Under the pieces are notes generated by a model, which was not told the origin of the DNA, did no database searches, and saw only the letters and a list, made by a program, of their open reading frames with translations. From Methanobrevibacter_A acididurans (GTDB lineage Archaea > Methanobacteriota > Methanobacteria > Methanobacteriales > Methanobacteriaceae): a stretch of DNA of 64,000 bases. The stretch's first letter is position 1. Every line of letters begins with the position of its first letter. Shown here piece by piece: positions 1-9,143 of the stretch. The DNA lies in contig NZ_CP166991.1 of the NCBI RefSeq assembly GCF_046197875.1, positions 1,116,001 to 1,180,000 of the forward strand, written 5' to 3'. Both the position numbers and the translations under genes were made by a program.

Positions 1-372
1 AAATTAAGTGATTTTGAAACTATTAATAAATATATATTTAATTATCTATTTAAAAAAAAATTAACTTACTAATAAAATTTCATTAATGAATTAATTAAGA
101 TTTCTAAATTTAAGAGTGAATATTGTATCATGATTAAAAATAAATTATTAATAAGTATATAAAAGTAAGATTATGATTATAAAATGTTAAAAATCGTATA
201 ATCGTGATGATTAAATTATTTTTAATAACTTATTTTGTTTAACTGTTTTAAAAATAGTGTTAGTTGATTTTTGATTAATATTTTTATAAAATAGGGTTTT
301 AAATATGTTTTAGAAAATTATTTTAAAAAAAGTTTGTTTAATGAAAAAAATGTGTTTTTCATTAACCTAAAT
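1..372. other. AT-rich intergenic region, nothing recognised
   Basis: This stretch is extremely AT-rich and carries stops in all frames. I see no tRNA-like fold, no convincing open frame and no long inverted repeat. It lies downstream of the minus-strand RDD gene and may hold its termination region. Confidence 0.5.
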
Positions 373-828
373 TTAGTTTATTAATTCTTCTTTATCTTCA
401 GCATCATCTTGAGAATTATCTTCAAATTCTTCTTTTACAATAACTGTTCTTGAGATGTAATCAAGAAATCTATCATCTTTTTTAACTATGATACCTACTA
501 AAATATCTAATATAATAATTACCCAATAAATTTTAGAAATACTTCTAACAAATGTTTGGGCATATGATAAATCTTTATTAGTAGATTGAACTTCTATAGC
601 AAATAATCTTTTACCTAATGTTGCATGATTAACTTTTTCAAGCACAGTGAAATAAATTAATTGAACTATTGGTAATACAAAGATGAAATAATGGTATATT
701 GCAAAAACGTTATAATGATTTGCGAATAAATAAAGGACATAGGATATTATCCACATGAATGCTGATACGACAAAAAAGTCTACTATGTAAGCACCAGCTC
801 TTTGTTTAAAGTATTCAATTTTAACCAT
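373..828 (-). CDS. RDD family integral membrane protein
   Basis: A 151-residue membrane protein that begins with the RDD family signature: an arginine followed by G-A-Y-I-V-D, at about residues 10-17. Three hydrophobic segments follow, at about residues 15-35, 43-62 and 95-115, and an acidic tail (EFEDNSQDDAEDKEE) ends the protein. RDD proteins are small polytopic membrane proteins of mostly unknown role; some are linked to sodium or proton exchange. The start is supported by AGGTGG about 12 bases upstream. It stands alone, with about 70 bases to hypE on the same strand. The family call rests on the motif and topology, and no specific substrate can be inferred. Confidence 0.75.
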   Translation of the reverse strand: MVKIEYFKQRAGAYIVDFFVVSAFMWIISYVLYLFANHYNVFAIYHYFIFVLPIVQLIYFTVLEKVNHATLGKRLFAIEVQSTNKDLSYAQTFVRSISKIYWVIIILDILVGIIVKKDDRFLDYISRTVIVKEEFEDNSQDDAEDKEELIN

Positions 829-897
829 AAATTTTTTGCCACCTATATTATAATCTATTAATATTTATTATATTAATGATATATAAAAACTATTTTT

Positions 898-1908
898 TTA
901 ACAAACTCTTGGAACCGGATCAGCAATTGGTGTTTCCATGATTCTTACACCACCAACAGGTGTTTCAACTAATACATGATTGTCATCAGTTACTTCACCT
1001 ATTATTGCAGCGTTTTTACCATATTTATCTTTTTTAATAGCTTTTAAAATATCTTCTGCATCGCTTGCTTTAACACCCATTACTACTTTTCCTTCATTAG
1101 CAACTTCATAAGGGTCTATACCTAACATGTCACTAACTCCACGAACTTCATCACGAATAGGTATACTGTCATCTTGGAGAAGTACTCCTACTCCAGATTT
1201 ATCTGCCATTTCATTTATAGCATTAGCAAATCCTCCACGTGTAGGATCTTTCATTGCATGAATTTCTCCAGCAGCAGTTGCTTTTTCAACAATTCCCCAC
1301 ATTGGTGCAACATCACTTTGTAGTGTTGATTCAAAGTTAATACCTTCTCTTAAACTCATTAAACTTAAACCATGATCTCCTACAGTTCCAGTTATTATGA
1401 TTTTATCTCCGATTTCTAAAGTTGAATCTCTTATGACTTTATCAGTATCAACTATACCTAACCCTGTAGTTGATATAACAATTCCATCTAATTTATCAGA
1501 TTCCATTACTTTAGTATCTCCGGCAACTATTGCAACATCTACTTCTTGACAGCAAGCATCCATAGATTTCATGATTGTGTCTAATGATTCTTCTGGAAAT
1601 CCTTCTTGAATTATCATTGAATTTGTGATTGCAAGAGGTTTTGCCCCCATCATACTTACATCATTTATGGTTCCTGCAGCTGCGATTCTACCAATATCCC
1701 CTCCAGGGAAGAATAAAGGATTTACAGTATGTCCATCAGTTGTTATTACAATTTGTTGATTTCCAATTGGAATAGTTGCTCCATCATCTAATGAATCTAA
1801 TCCAATTCCATCATTAACCGCTTTTTTAGTTACATTTCCAAGGATAGTGTCTTTTATAAGGTTTTCCATAACCTCTCCACCGGCTCCATGGTTCATTCCT
1901 ATTTTCAT
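898..1908 (-). CDS. hypE: Hydrogenase expression/formation protein HypE
   Basis: A 336-residue AIR-synthase-like protein. HypE dehydrates the carbamoyl group that HypF loads on its C-terminal cysteine, giving the thiocyanate that becomes the CN ligands of [NiFe] hydrogenase. The N-terminus (MNHGAGGEVMENLI), the TTDGHTVNPLFFPGGDIG segment near residue 57 and the DPTRGGFANAINEMA segment near residue 221 are family hallmarks. The protein ends in PRVC, so the essential terminal cysteine is present. A GGAG ribosome site precedes the start. In methanogens this maturase serves hydrogenases such as Frh, Mvh and Ech/Eha. No other hyp gene is visible in the window. Confidence 0.95.
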   Translation of the reverse strand: MKIGMNHGAGGEVMENLIKDTILGNVTKKAVNDGIGLDSLDDGATIPIGNQQIVITTDGHTVNPLFFPGGDIGRIAAAGTINDVSMMGAKPLAITNSMIIQEGFPEESLDTIMKSMDACCQEVDVAIVAGDTKVMESDKLDGIVISTTGLGIVDTDKVIRDSTLEIGDKIIITGTVGDHGLSLMSLREGINFESTLQSDVAPMWGIVEKATAAGEIHAMKDPTRGGFANAINEMADKSGVGVLLQDDSIPIRDEVRGVSDMLGIDPYEVANEGKVVMGVKASDAEDILKAIKKDKYGKNAAIIGEVTDDNHVLVETPVGGVRIMETPIADPVPRVC

Positions 1909-2120
1909 AAAGTATACTCCATTGTTTTTAATAATTTGTATTTAATTAAATAAAAAGAAACGATTAATTATCTTTTTATTTTAAAATTAGATTTATAAAA
2001 TTAAAAAATAACATTATGTAATATATTATAAGTATTTAAAATAGTTTATGTAAATAAAAATAGTTTGTTTATAATATATAAAAATAATGAGTTAAATAAA
2101 AAAAAGATTAATTAGTATGC

Positions 2121-2498
2121 TTAAATAAGCACACCGTTAATAACACCATCTTGACCAGGACGACTAGTTACTTTTGCTTTACCAGCGCTAGTTTCAACAA
2201 TAGCTCCTTTGGTTATGATGTTACGTCTAACATAGTTTGGATTAGCTTTGTTTTCAATAACATTATATATTTCAGCATTTTCAGCAGTGTTACTTTCAGG
2301 GTTTATAATGTTTATAGTGTTTCCTTCAGCTAATCTGTTTTTAAAATTACCACCGTGGGTTCTTATTTTTCTAAGATTCTTTTCACCAAGTCTGGTTTCT
2401 GCAGGATCTCTTCCTAATTCGAATTTTCTTTTTCCACGCATTGAAATGTTTCTTTTACCAGATGGTCCTCTGGTAGATTTTCCTTGACTAATTGCCAT
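2121..2498 (-). CDS. rps8e: 30S ribosomal protein S8e
   Basis: A 125-residue basic protein matching the archaeal/eukaryotic S8e family. It opens with MAISQGKSTRGPSGKR, contains RGKRKFELGRDPAETRLG, and ends with a glycine-rich tail (RPGQDGVINGVLI). It is a structural component of the small ribosomal subunit. The start follows a GGTGATT ribosome site 7 bases upstream. The gene appears monocistronic, with long AT-rich flanks. A perfect 10-bp hairpin lies about 60-80 bases upstream of the start, which might be regulatory. Length is normal for the family. Confidence 0.95.
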   Translation of the reverse strand: MAISQGKSTRGPSGKRNISMRGKRKFELGRDPAETRLGEKNLRKIRTHGGNFKNRLAEGNTINIINPESNTAENAEIYNVIENKANPNYVRRNIITKGAIVETSAGKAKVTSRPGQDGVINGVLI

Positions 2499-2556
2499 TT
2501 TATAATCACCATTTTATAAATTAATTATACATTCTTTTTTTTTAATAATAATAGTT

Positions 2557-2581
2557 TTTTCCAAAATTTTCTTTTGGAAAA
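2557..2581. repeat. Perfect 10-bp hairpin upstream of rps8e
   Basis: TTTTCCAAAA (2557-2566) and TTTTGGAAAA (2572-2581) are perfect inverted copies separated by a 5-base loop (TTTTC). The element sits 59-83 bases upstream of the minus-strand rps8e start, so it could be in the 5' leader of the mRNA or overlap the promoter. A weaker dyad (AAAACT ... AGTTTT) follows at 2594-2613. A role in autoregulation is only a guess. Confidence 0.5.
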
Positions 2582-3177
2582 GTTAATTAAAATAAAACTC
2601 TTTAAAAAGTTTTTTCTATTAAATAATTTTAATAAACAATAAAAATTATTTTTCTATATTTTTTATATAATTGAAAAAAATTAGAGTCTTCTTTATAAGT
2701 ATAATATCAAAATATTATGTTTAATATTATATATAAATATTATGTCGAAACATACAAATTTCAAATTTTTACAAAAATTTTTCCCAAAAAAAATTTTATT
2801 AAAGGTTCTATTTTATTGTATAAACAAATATTTTTTCGAGACAAAAAAAATATTTTACTAATAAAAATTAAGCAAGTAATTAATGTTAATTATTCTAATT
2901 TATTGAATAATTTTTTTGAAAATGCAAGAATTATAATCAAAAAAACAGATAATTAGAATTATAATATAATATATGTATTTGCATATTATATAAACATTAG
3001 CATTAATTGTTAAGACTTATTAAATACTAAAAAAAAATGGAATAAACTTGATAAAATTAAAAAAAATATTAATTCTTAGAATTTAAGGCTAAATAGTTAA
3101 AAAATTTATTATAAGATAAAAAACAAATTAAATATAATTAAATTGAAAAGAAATATTTTTTCAGGTGCCACTTAAAT
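2582..3177. other. Long AT-rich intergenic region between divergent rps8e and polB2
   Basis: About 600 bases of very AT-rich DNA separate two divergently transcribed genes. A 79-codon frame exists at 2717-2956 (+), but its composition (Ile, Lys, Asn, Phe and Tyr only in bulk), weak start context and lack of any motif make it look fortuitous. The polB2 promoter should lie near the 3' end. Confidence 0.5.
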
Positions 3178-3855
3178 ATGGAATCTAAAACACAAACAGA
3201 AAAAGAAATTGAAATTCAAAAAAAAGTTAAAGAATTTTTAGGCACTTTTAATAGTACATTACCTTCAACTATGGAATTAGAATATGAAGGATTTTATCGT
3301 AGAGGATTCTTTTTAACCAAAAAAAGATATGCTGTAATTGAAAATGGAAAAATAATAGCTAAAGGATTGGAATTAGTTAGAAGAGATTGGGCTCCAATAG
3401 CAAAACAAACCCAAGAAAACATTTTAGAAGCTATCCTTAAAGAAGGTAACATTAGCAAGGCAGTTAAAATAATTGGTAAAAATTTAAAAAAAATAAAATC
3501 AGGAAATGTTAATTTAGAAGATTTAGTTATTCATACTCAAATTACTAAAAAATTATCAGAATATAAACAGATAGGTCCTCATGTAATAGCTGCAAAAAAA
3601 ATGGAAGAAAAAGGTATGGAAATTGGAAAAGGAACCATTATACGTTATGTGATAAAAAAAGGTAAAGGATCTATAAGTCAAAGAGCAGTTCCTTATGAAT
3701 TGAGTGAAGATGTAGTTTATGATGCTGATTATTATATTAATAATCAAGTTTTACCTGCTGTATCAAGAATAATGCAATCTTTAGGATATACTAAGGAAGA
3801 TTTAGCTAATTTAGCAACTAATGAAAAACAGCAAAGTTTAGATGATTTCTTTTAA
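3178..3855 (+). CDS. polB2: DNA polymerase family B, C-terminal subunit (PolB2)
   Basis: A 225-residue protein matching only the C-terminal palm/thumb part of family B DNA polymerase. It contains the KKRY motif (residues 48-51) followed by the conserved GLELVRRDW segment (63-71), and lacks the exonuclease domain and the catalytic DTD region. Methanobacteriales encode PolB as two separate genes, and this is the small one; the large subunit must lie outside the window. The last eight residues, QQSLDDFF (218-225), fit the PIP-box consensus QxxhxxFF, so this subunit should tether the enzyme to the PCNA clamp. AGGTG precedes the start. Length matches the known small subunit (about 220 residues), so this is not a truncation. 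Confidence 0.92.
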   Translation: MESKTQTEKEIEIQKKVKEFLGTFNSTLPSTMELEYEGFYRRGFFLTKKRYAVIENGKIIAKGLELVRRDWAPIAKQTQENILEAILKEGNISKAVKIIGKNLKKIKSGNVNLEDLVIHTQITKKLSEYKQIGPHVIAAKKMEEKGMEIGKGTIIRYVIKKGKGSISQRAVPYELSEDVVYDADYYINNQVLPAVSRIMQSLGYTKEDLANLATNEKQQSLDDFF

Positions 3856-3939
3856 AATTGAAATTTTTTTTTTAATAATAATTTATATAAACTTTAAAAA
3901 ATATAAATAAGAATTAATATTTATAATGTGTGAATAAGA

Positions 3940-4647
3940 ATGACTAAATGTGGAGATAATAAATTGGATGAAAAAGCAGTATTTTTTGATATAGATGATA
4001 CATTATTAGATACTTCAAGCTTCGCTGAAACAGCTCGAAGAGCTGCAATTGAAATGATGGTGGAAAATGGATTACCATTAGAAAAAGATGAAGCTTACGA
4101 TTTACTTAAAGAAATAATTGAACAAAAAGGAAGTAATTATGATAAACACTTTAATGTATTAACTAAAACAGTTTTAGGAGAAGAAGATCCATTCCTCATA
4201 GCATTAGGAATGACTACTTACCATAATGTGAAATTCGCATTACTCCGACCATTTCCTCGAACTACTCAAACATTATTATACTTAAAAACTAAAGGTTATA
4301 AATTAGGAGCAATAAGTAACGGAATCACAATAAAACAATGGGAAAAATTAATCAGATTAAATATCCATGGATTTTTTGATGAAGTAATAACTTCAGAAGA
4401 AGTAGGATTCAAAAAACCAAATCGTCACATTTTCGAAGAAGCTCTATCAAAAATGAATTGTAAAGCAGAAAAAAGTATAATGGTAGGGAATAAACTAGAT
4501 GTAGATATTATTGGAGCTGCAAATGCTGGAATGAAAACCGTACTTGTAAATTCAAATATTGATTTAGAATCTGAAGAAAGAATAATTGAAGAAAATATTG
4601 ATTTAAAAGTTTTAAACAATATCTCAGAATTAAACACTATATTATAA
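3940..4647 (+). CDS. HAD-superfamily hydrolase (CTE7/TIGR02253-like)
   Basis: A 235-residue haloacid dehalogenase-like phosphatase. Motif I is DIDDTLLD (residues 17-24), motif II is the serine in AISNG, motif III is the lysine in GFKKPN, and motif IV is near DVDIIGAANAG. The helical cap inserted after motif I is of the C1 type, and the protein resembles the archaeal TIGR02253 subfamily. The substrate is unknown; small phosphorylated metabolites are typical. No strong ribosome site is visible before the chosen ATG. It lies 84 bases downstream of polB2 on the same strand and converges with xth across a hairpin terminator. Confidence 0.85.
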   Translation: MTKCGDNKLDEKAVFFDIDDTLLDTSSFAETARRAAIEMMVENGLPLEKDEAYDLLKEIIEQKGSNYDKHFNVLTKTVLGEEDPFLIALGMTTYHNVKFALLRPFPRTTQTLLYLKTKGYKLGAISNGITIKQWEKLIRLNIHGFFDEVITSEEVGFKKPNRHIFEEALSKMNCKAEKSIMVGNKLDVDIIGAANAGMKTVLVNSNIDLESEERIIEENIDLKVLNNISELNTIL

Positions 4648-4667
4648 AAAAATAGTAAAAATAATAG

Positions 4668-4687
4668 GGGAAAATATAAATTTTCCC
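4668..4687. terminator. Hairpin terminator between convergent HAD gene and xth
   Basis: GGGAAAAT (4668-4675) and ATTTTCCC (4680-4687) form a perfect 8-bp stem with an ATAA loop. It sits between the stop codons of two convergent genes, with T/A-rich sequence on both sides, so it could stop transcription from either direction. Confidence 0.6.
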
Positions 4688-4716
4688 TTTATGAAAAAAA
4701 TTTCATCCTTATTTTT

Positions 4717-5490
4717 TTATAAATCTAATTTTAAACCTATTGGGCAATGATCAGATCCCATTACATCAGATAAAATGTAGGAATCAACTACTTTATCTAA
4801 AAATTCTTCATTTACAAAGAAATAATCTAATCTCCAACCTACATTTCGGTCTCGTGCTTTAGTACGATAACTCCACCAAGTATATTGATCAGGTTCTTGG
4901 TTGAATTCACGAAATGTGTCTACATAACCATTACTTAAGAACTTAGAAACCCATTCTCTTTCTATAGGTAGGAATCCTGAAACTTCTTCATTAGCTTTAG
5001 GTCTTGCAAGATCTATTGGATTGTGGGCTGTGTTTAAATCACCGCAAATTACAAGATTATTTCCTTCATCACGTAGTTTATTTGTATAATCTAGGAAAGC
5101 ATCATAGAAATCTAATTTATATTGTAAGCGTTCTTCTCCAGATCCACCATTTGGATAGTAAATATTTAATAGGGTGAATTCATCGTAATCTATTCTTAAT
5201 AGGCGACCTTCAGTATCGAATTTGTCTATTCCCATTCCGTTTATAACATTTTGGGGTTTAATTTGTGAATAGGTTGCTACTCCACTGTATCCTTTACGTT
5301 CTGCACTGTTGAAATAGCTAGTGTAGTCTGGTATATTGATTAATTTTTTTGGTAATTGGTCTATTTGGGCTTTGGTTTCTTGTATTGAAATTATATCTGG
5401 TTTATTTTCACTTAACCAGTCTATGAAACCTTTACGATGTATAGCTCTTATACCATTCACATTCCAGGATATTAATTCTAACTCAGACAT
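4717..5490 (-). CDS. xth: Exodeoxyribonuclease III / AP endonuclease (ExoA/Xth family)
   Basis: A 257-residue protein of the exonuclease III family. Catalytic motifs are visible: SWNVNGIRA near the N-terminus (Asn), IQETK (metal-binding Glu), CGDLNTAHNPID (Asp and Asn) and the C-terminal GSDHCPIGL (Asp-His pair). It cleaves DNA at abasic sites during base excision repair. The related enzyme Mth212 of Methanothermobacter also nicks directly at deoxyuridine; whether this one does cannot be read from the sequence. A GGTTGGAA ribosome site precedes the start. It follows pheS by 35 bases on the same strand and is likely cotranscribed with it. Confidence 0.93.
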   Translation of the reverse strand: MSELELISWNVNGIRAIHRKGFIDWLSENKPDIISIQETKAQIDQLPKKLINIPDYTSYFNSAERKGYSGVATYSQIKPQNVINGMGIDKFDTEGRLLRIDYDEFTLLNIYYPNGGSGEERLQYKLDFYDAFLDYTNKLRDEGNNLVICGDLNTAHNPIDLARPKANEEVSGFLPIEREWVSKFLSNGYVDTFREFNQEPDQYTWWSYRTKARDRNVGWRLDYFFVNEEFLDKVVDSYILSDVMGSDHCPIGLKLDL

Positions 5491-5525
5491 TTATATTCCA
5501 ACCTATTTTTTTTAATCTTTTTTTT

Positions 5526-7076
5526 TTAATCTAATTTTATTCCTTTATCTAATGGTAGTTCTCTTAACCATTTGATATCACTTTTATAAAGCATTCTTAT
5601 ATCGTTTATATCATAACGTAACATTGCTAATCTTTCTATTCCTAAACCGAATGCTAATGCTGGGGTATCTATTCCTAATGGTTTTAATACTTCAGGACGG
5701 AACATTCCTGCTCCTCCTAATTCTATCCATGAATCTTTTTCTTCAAAGAATACTTCGGTTTCTATACTTAGATAAGTGTAAGGGAAATATGCTGGTCTGA
5801 AACGTACTTGTGTGAATCCTAATTTTTTATAGAATTCTCTTAGGATTCCTAAAAGGTTTTGGAAATTAATGTTTTCACCAGCTACTACTCCTTCTACTTG
5901 ATGGAATTCTGGTAAGTGTTTATAATTAATTGTTTCTCTACGGAATACTCGTCCTACACTGAACATTTTAAATGGAGGTTCATGGCTTTCTAAGTATTTT
6001 GTACTGATTCCTGTTGTGTGAGTTCTTAGTACTGATTGTTTTGCAACTTCTACATCCCATTTATAACCCCAACCTTCAGATGAAGTTTCCCCACCATCTT
6101 CGTGAGTGCGTGCAACACGTTCGACTAGTTCTTCATCAGGTAAATCTACACGTGCAGGGTTTTTAACATAAAAGGTATCTTGCATTTCACGTGCTGCATG
6201 GTCTTGTGGTTGGAAGAGTGAATCAAAATTCCAGAATGCACTGTTTAAAATATCACCATCTGATTCAGTAAATCCCATGTTTAAAAATATATCACGTATT
6301 TCTTCTATGATTTTTCTAAGTGGATGCATTTTACCAGGGAATATGTTTGGTGATTCTGCATTAATATCATATGGTCTGTATGATAATTTTTCATATTCTC
6401 CACTTTCTAATTGTTCATGTGTTAATTGTGTTGCTTGTTCTTTTATGGTTATTCCTGTTTCTAAAATTTTTGAACCTAATGGTGTTAATTTAAATGAGTG
6501 ATCTACTTTTTTAGTATCTTTTAATAAATTTTTACGGTTTTTTAATTCATTTAATCCTTTTAGTAAATTATTAGGTAATTCGAATGGGTTTATAATATGT
6601 TTAATTTTTAAGATACTGAGTAATTCTTCGTCAGATCCTAAATTATTAAATGCATTTTCCCCTTTTTCTGTTATGCTTATTACACCTTTATCGATTTTAG
6701 CCCAGTTTTTACGAACTAACCAACCCATTGCAATGTTAACTTCGAATTTTTGTAATCCTGCTGCACCCATAAGGTCTTTCATTGGTATTTGTTTCTTTTC
6801 TTTTAGTACATTGATTACTCTACGTTCTGGTAGACCTTCATCTGCAAATAGTGCACCATCAGATGTTAATTGGAAATGTTCTTCTACATCTTTTTCCATG
6901 ATAATTATATCTTTTGATGCAAGAGATCCTGCTGCACTCATAACTGATTTAATATCCATACCTGTGTTTTCAGCTATTTTATCTGGTGTTATGTTTTCGT
7001 CTTTTTCTAACTCTTTTAAGAGTTTTTTTTCATAAATATGTAATTCATTAATAATTTTTGTAATATCGTCACTCAT
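5526..7076 (-). CDS. pheS: Phenylalanine-tRNA ligase alpha subunit
   Basis: A 516-residue archaeal/eukaryotic-type alpha subunit. The first ~200 residues carry winged-helix tRNA-binding repeats (for example GMDIKSVMSAAGSLASKDI). The class II catalytic core follows, with motif 2 in the FRRETINYKHLPEFHQ segment and motif 3 in GLGIERLAMLRYDI near the C-terminus. It forms the (alpha-beta)2 enzyme with PheT and charges tRNA-Phe. The beta subunit gene pheT is about 31 kb away at 38 kb, so the pair is not an operon here. The start context (GGTTGAA) is weak but fits the family N-terminus. xth follows closely downstream. Confidence 0.95.
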   Translation of the reverse strand: MSDDITKIINELHIYEKKLLKELEKDENITPDKIAENTGMDIKSVMSAAGSLASKDIIIMEKDVEEHFQLTSDGALFADEGLPERRVINVLKEKKQIPMKDLMGAAGLQKFEVNIAMGWLVRKNWAKIDKGVISITEKGENAFNNLGSDEELLSILKIKHIINPFELPNNLLKGLNELKNRKNLLKDTKKVDHSFKLTPLGSKILETGITIKEQATQLTHEQLESGEYEKLSYRPYDINAESPNIFPGKMHPLRKIIEEIRDIFLNMGFTESDGDILNSAFWNFDSLFQPQDHAAREMQDTFYVKNPARVDLPDEELVERVARTHEDGGETSSEGWGYKWDVEVAKQSVLRTHTTGISTKYLESHEPPFKMFSVGRVFRRETINYKHLPEFHQVEGVVAGENINFQNLLGILREFYKKLGFTQVRFRPAYFPYTYLSIETEVFFEEKDSWIELGGAGMFRPEVLKPLGIDTPALAFGLGIERLAMLRYDINDIRMLYKSDIKWLRELPLDKGIKLD

Positions 7077-7198
7077 TTTATGTTCAACCGTAAAAAAAAT
7101 TTTTAATATAAAATAGAATAATAATGTTTTTGTTTTAATAAGTTTATATATTTTTTTTAAAATGGGGGAATTATAAAAAAATAATTTTAAATATTTTT

Positions 7199-8101
7199 TT
7201 ATTCCATTTCATCTTTTAAGTAACTTAACATTATACTTGCAGCTGTTAAATCTGCTGTAGTTCCTGGATTATAATTATTTTCATAAAGATAGTCATCAAA
7301 GTAATTTAAATCTTTATCAAAATATTCTTCACCGTATTCGTTTAGTAAAGTTTTAGCACTTTCACTAACTTTTGATGATTCTTCTTCACCATATTTACGA
7401 CTAATTAAAGTATCTGGTACTTTTGAAAGGATTGTTAAAAATGTTTGAACTGTTGCAGTGTTGGTTCTTTTCTCTTTTCTTAATTCATCAAAAGTTTTAA
7501 ATCCAATATTAAATATTTTTGGCATTTTATTTGTTAATTCAAATGCTAATTGATCCCAACCTGCAGAAATTTCTAATACATCGTACATTGTTTGATTATT
7601 TTTTCGAAGTTCATCTTTTGCATTGTCACTTTGAACATCATACTCTTCTTGTTCACCCATTCCTCCGGCACTTGCAAGATTTATTGCATCATAAAGGTTT
7701 ATTGCATCTTCAACTGTTGTAGCATCTAATAATTTTCCAACATTTTCTTGGATTTCAGTAAAATCATTACTAATACTTGCAGCTTGAGCTATTGGAACTT
7801 CTAACATCATTATACCTAGGTTAGTATTATTTTTAATCCAATTATCAGTTTCTTTAACTGCTTCTAAAATATATTTACCTATTTGTGCTTTACTATAATC
7901 ATTATCTTTTAGTATTTCTTTTGCTTGGGTTGCTGCTGATGTGATAATGTTTTGTGTTACTACTCCGCTGATGAGGAAATCTTCAAAGGACATGTCGAAA
8001 AAGTCTCGTGTACGATGAACGTTTCCAGGTTTTGGATATCCGCTTACTTCTAAAACACTTGATATTGATGAGATTTTACCTATGAGTTCTGGTTTTAACA
8101 T
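7199..8101 (-). CDS. CitG-like triphosphoribosyl-dephospho-CoA synthase family protein
   Basis: A 300-residue helical protein with the CitG/MdcB family signature: SGYPKPGNVHRTRDF near residues 20-34 and the ASAGGMGEQEEYDV segment near 163. Bacterial members make the prosthetic-group precursor of citrate or malonate lyase from ATP and dephospho-CoA. Methanogens lack those lyases, so the archaeal homologue (COG1767) probably transfers a nucleotide or ribosyl group in another pathway that is not established. A GGAG site precedes the ATG. It lies 34 bases downstream of hemB on the same strand, a probable operon. The family call is firm and the reaction is unknown. Confidence 0.8.
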   Translation of the reverse strand: MLKPELIGKISSISSVLEVSGYPKPGNVHRTRDFFDMSFEDFLISGVVTQNIITSAATQAKEILKDNDYSKAQIGKYILEAVKETDNWIKNNTNLGIMMLEVPIAQAASISNDFTEIQENVGKLLDATTVEDAINLYDAINLASAGGMGEQEEYDVQSDNAKDELRKNNQTMYDVLEISAGWDQLAFELTNKMPKIFNIGFKTFDELRKEKRTNTATVQTFLTILSKVPDTLISRKYGEEESSKVSESAKTLLNEYGEEYFDKDLNYFDDYLYENNYNPGTTADLTAASIMLSYLKDEME

Positions 8102-8135
8102 TAAAATTTAGCTCCTTTATTAATAATTTAATTTT

Positions 8136-9131
8136 TTATAATTTATCTAATAAGTCTGGTGCAAAGTTAGTTATTATTAATTCTGCTCCTGCTCTTTTAA
8201 TTGCTACCATAGCTTCAATTATGGATTCTTCAGGTAAAACTCCTGCTTGTATTGCTGTTTTAAGCATAGAGTATTCTCCACTTACACTATAAGTAGCTAT
8301 TGGCATGTTGAAATTTTCACTTACACGGTTAATAATATCTAAACATGGAATTGCAGGTTTGACCATTACAATATCTGCACCTTCTAAGATGTCTAATTCT
8401 ACTTCACGTAAAGCTTCATTAGTGTTTGCTGGATCCATTTGATAACTTTTACGATTCCCTTCACCTGGAGCACTGCAAGCTGCGTCTCTAAAAGGTGCAT
8501 AAAATGTTGAAGCGTATTTAGCAGAATAAGCCATGATTATTACATCATCATAACCATTTTCATCTAAAGCTTCTCTAATTGCACTTACTCTACCATCCAT
8601 CATATCTGATGGTGCTACAATATCTGCTCCTGCTTCTGCTTGACTTACTGCTACTTTACATAAATATTCTAATGATTCGTCATTTAAAATTTTTAAATTA
8701 TTATCACAGTTTTCATCTTCAGTTATTAATCCACAGTGACCATGAGATGTGTATTGGCATAAGCATACATCTCCTATTACTACGAGATTTGTTTCGGCTT
8801 TTAATTTACGAATAGTTTTTTGAACAATTCCTGTAGATTTAAATGCTGGTGTACCTATTTCATCTTTTTCTGCAGTTAATGGTACTCCGAAAACTATTAT
8901 TGACTTTAAACCTTTGTTTTCTAATGTTTTAGCATATTCTACGGCATCATCTATACTGTATCGGTATTCATCGGGCATTGTTGGAATTGGTTCTTTTTTA
9001 CCATTTTCTAATCCGTCTTTAACAAAGATTGGATAGATTAAATCTTCTTTTAAAAGTTTTGTTTCACGAACCATATCACGTATATTTTCATTTTTTCGTA
9101 GTCTTCTCATTCTAGTTGTTGGAAAATCCAT
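8136..9131 (-). CDS. hemB: Porphobilinogen synthase (delta-aminolevulinate dehydratase)
   Basis: A 331-residue HemB. It condenses two 5-aminolevulinate molecules to porphobilinogen, the step that leads to the tetrapyrroles of methanogens (cobamides, F430, siroheme). The Schiff-base lysine lies in VMVKPAIPC, the second active-site lysine in YSAKYASTFYAPFRDA, and the zinc-binding cysteines are in CLCQYTSHGHCG. The start follows GGGAGA. The 3' neighbour is the CitG-like gene, and the 5' neighbour is the frameshifted glycosylase gene 12 bases away, all on the minus strand. Length and motifs are standard. Confidence 0.96.
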   Translation of the reverse strand: MDFPTTRMRRLRKNENIRDMVRETKLLKEDLIYPIFVKDGLENGKKEPIPTMPDEYRYSIDDAVEYAKTLENKGLKSIIVFGVPLTAEKDEIGTPAFKSTGIVQKTIRKLKAETNLVVIGDVCLCQYTSHGHCGLITEDENCDNNLKILNDESLEYLCKVAVSQAEAGADIVAPSDMMDGRVSAIREALDENGYDDVIIMAYSAKYASTFYAPFRDAACSAPGEGNRKSYQMDPANTNEALREVELDILEGADIVMVKPAIPCLDIINRVSENFNMPIATYSVSGEYSMLKTAIQAGVLPEESIIEAMVAIKRAGAELIITNFAPDLLDKL

Positions 9132-9143
9132 AATTTTCTCCCC

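Noticed and set aside
2717..2956. 79-codon plus-strand frame between rps8e and polB2
   Set aside because: Composition follows the AT-rich background, there is no motif and no good ribosome site.
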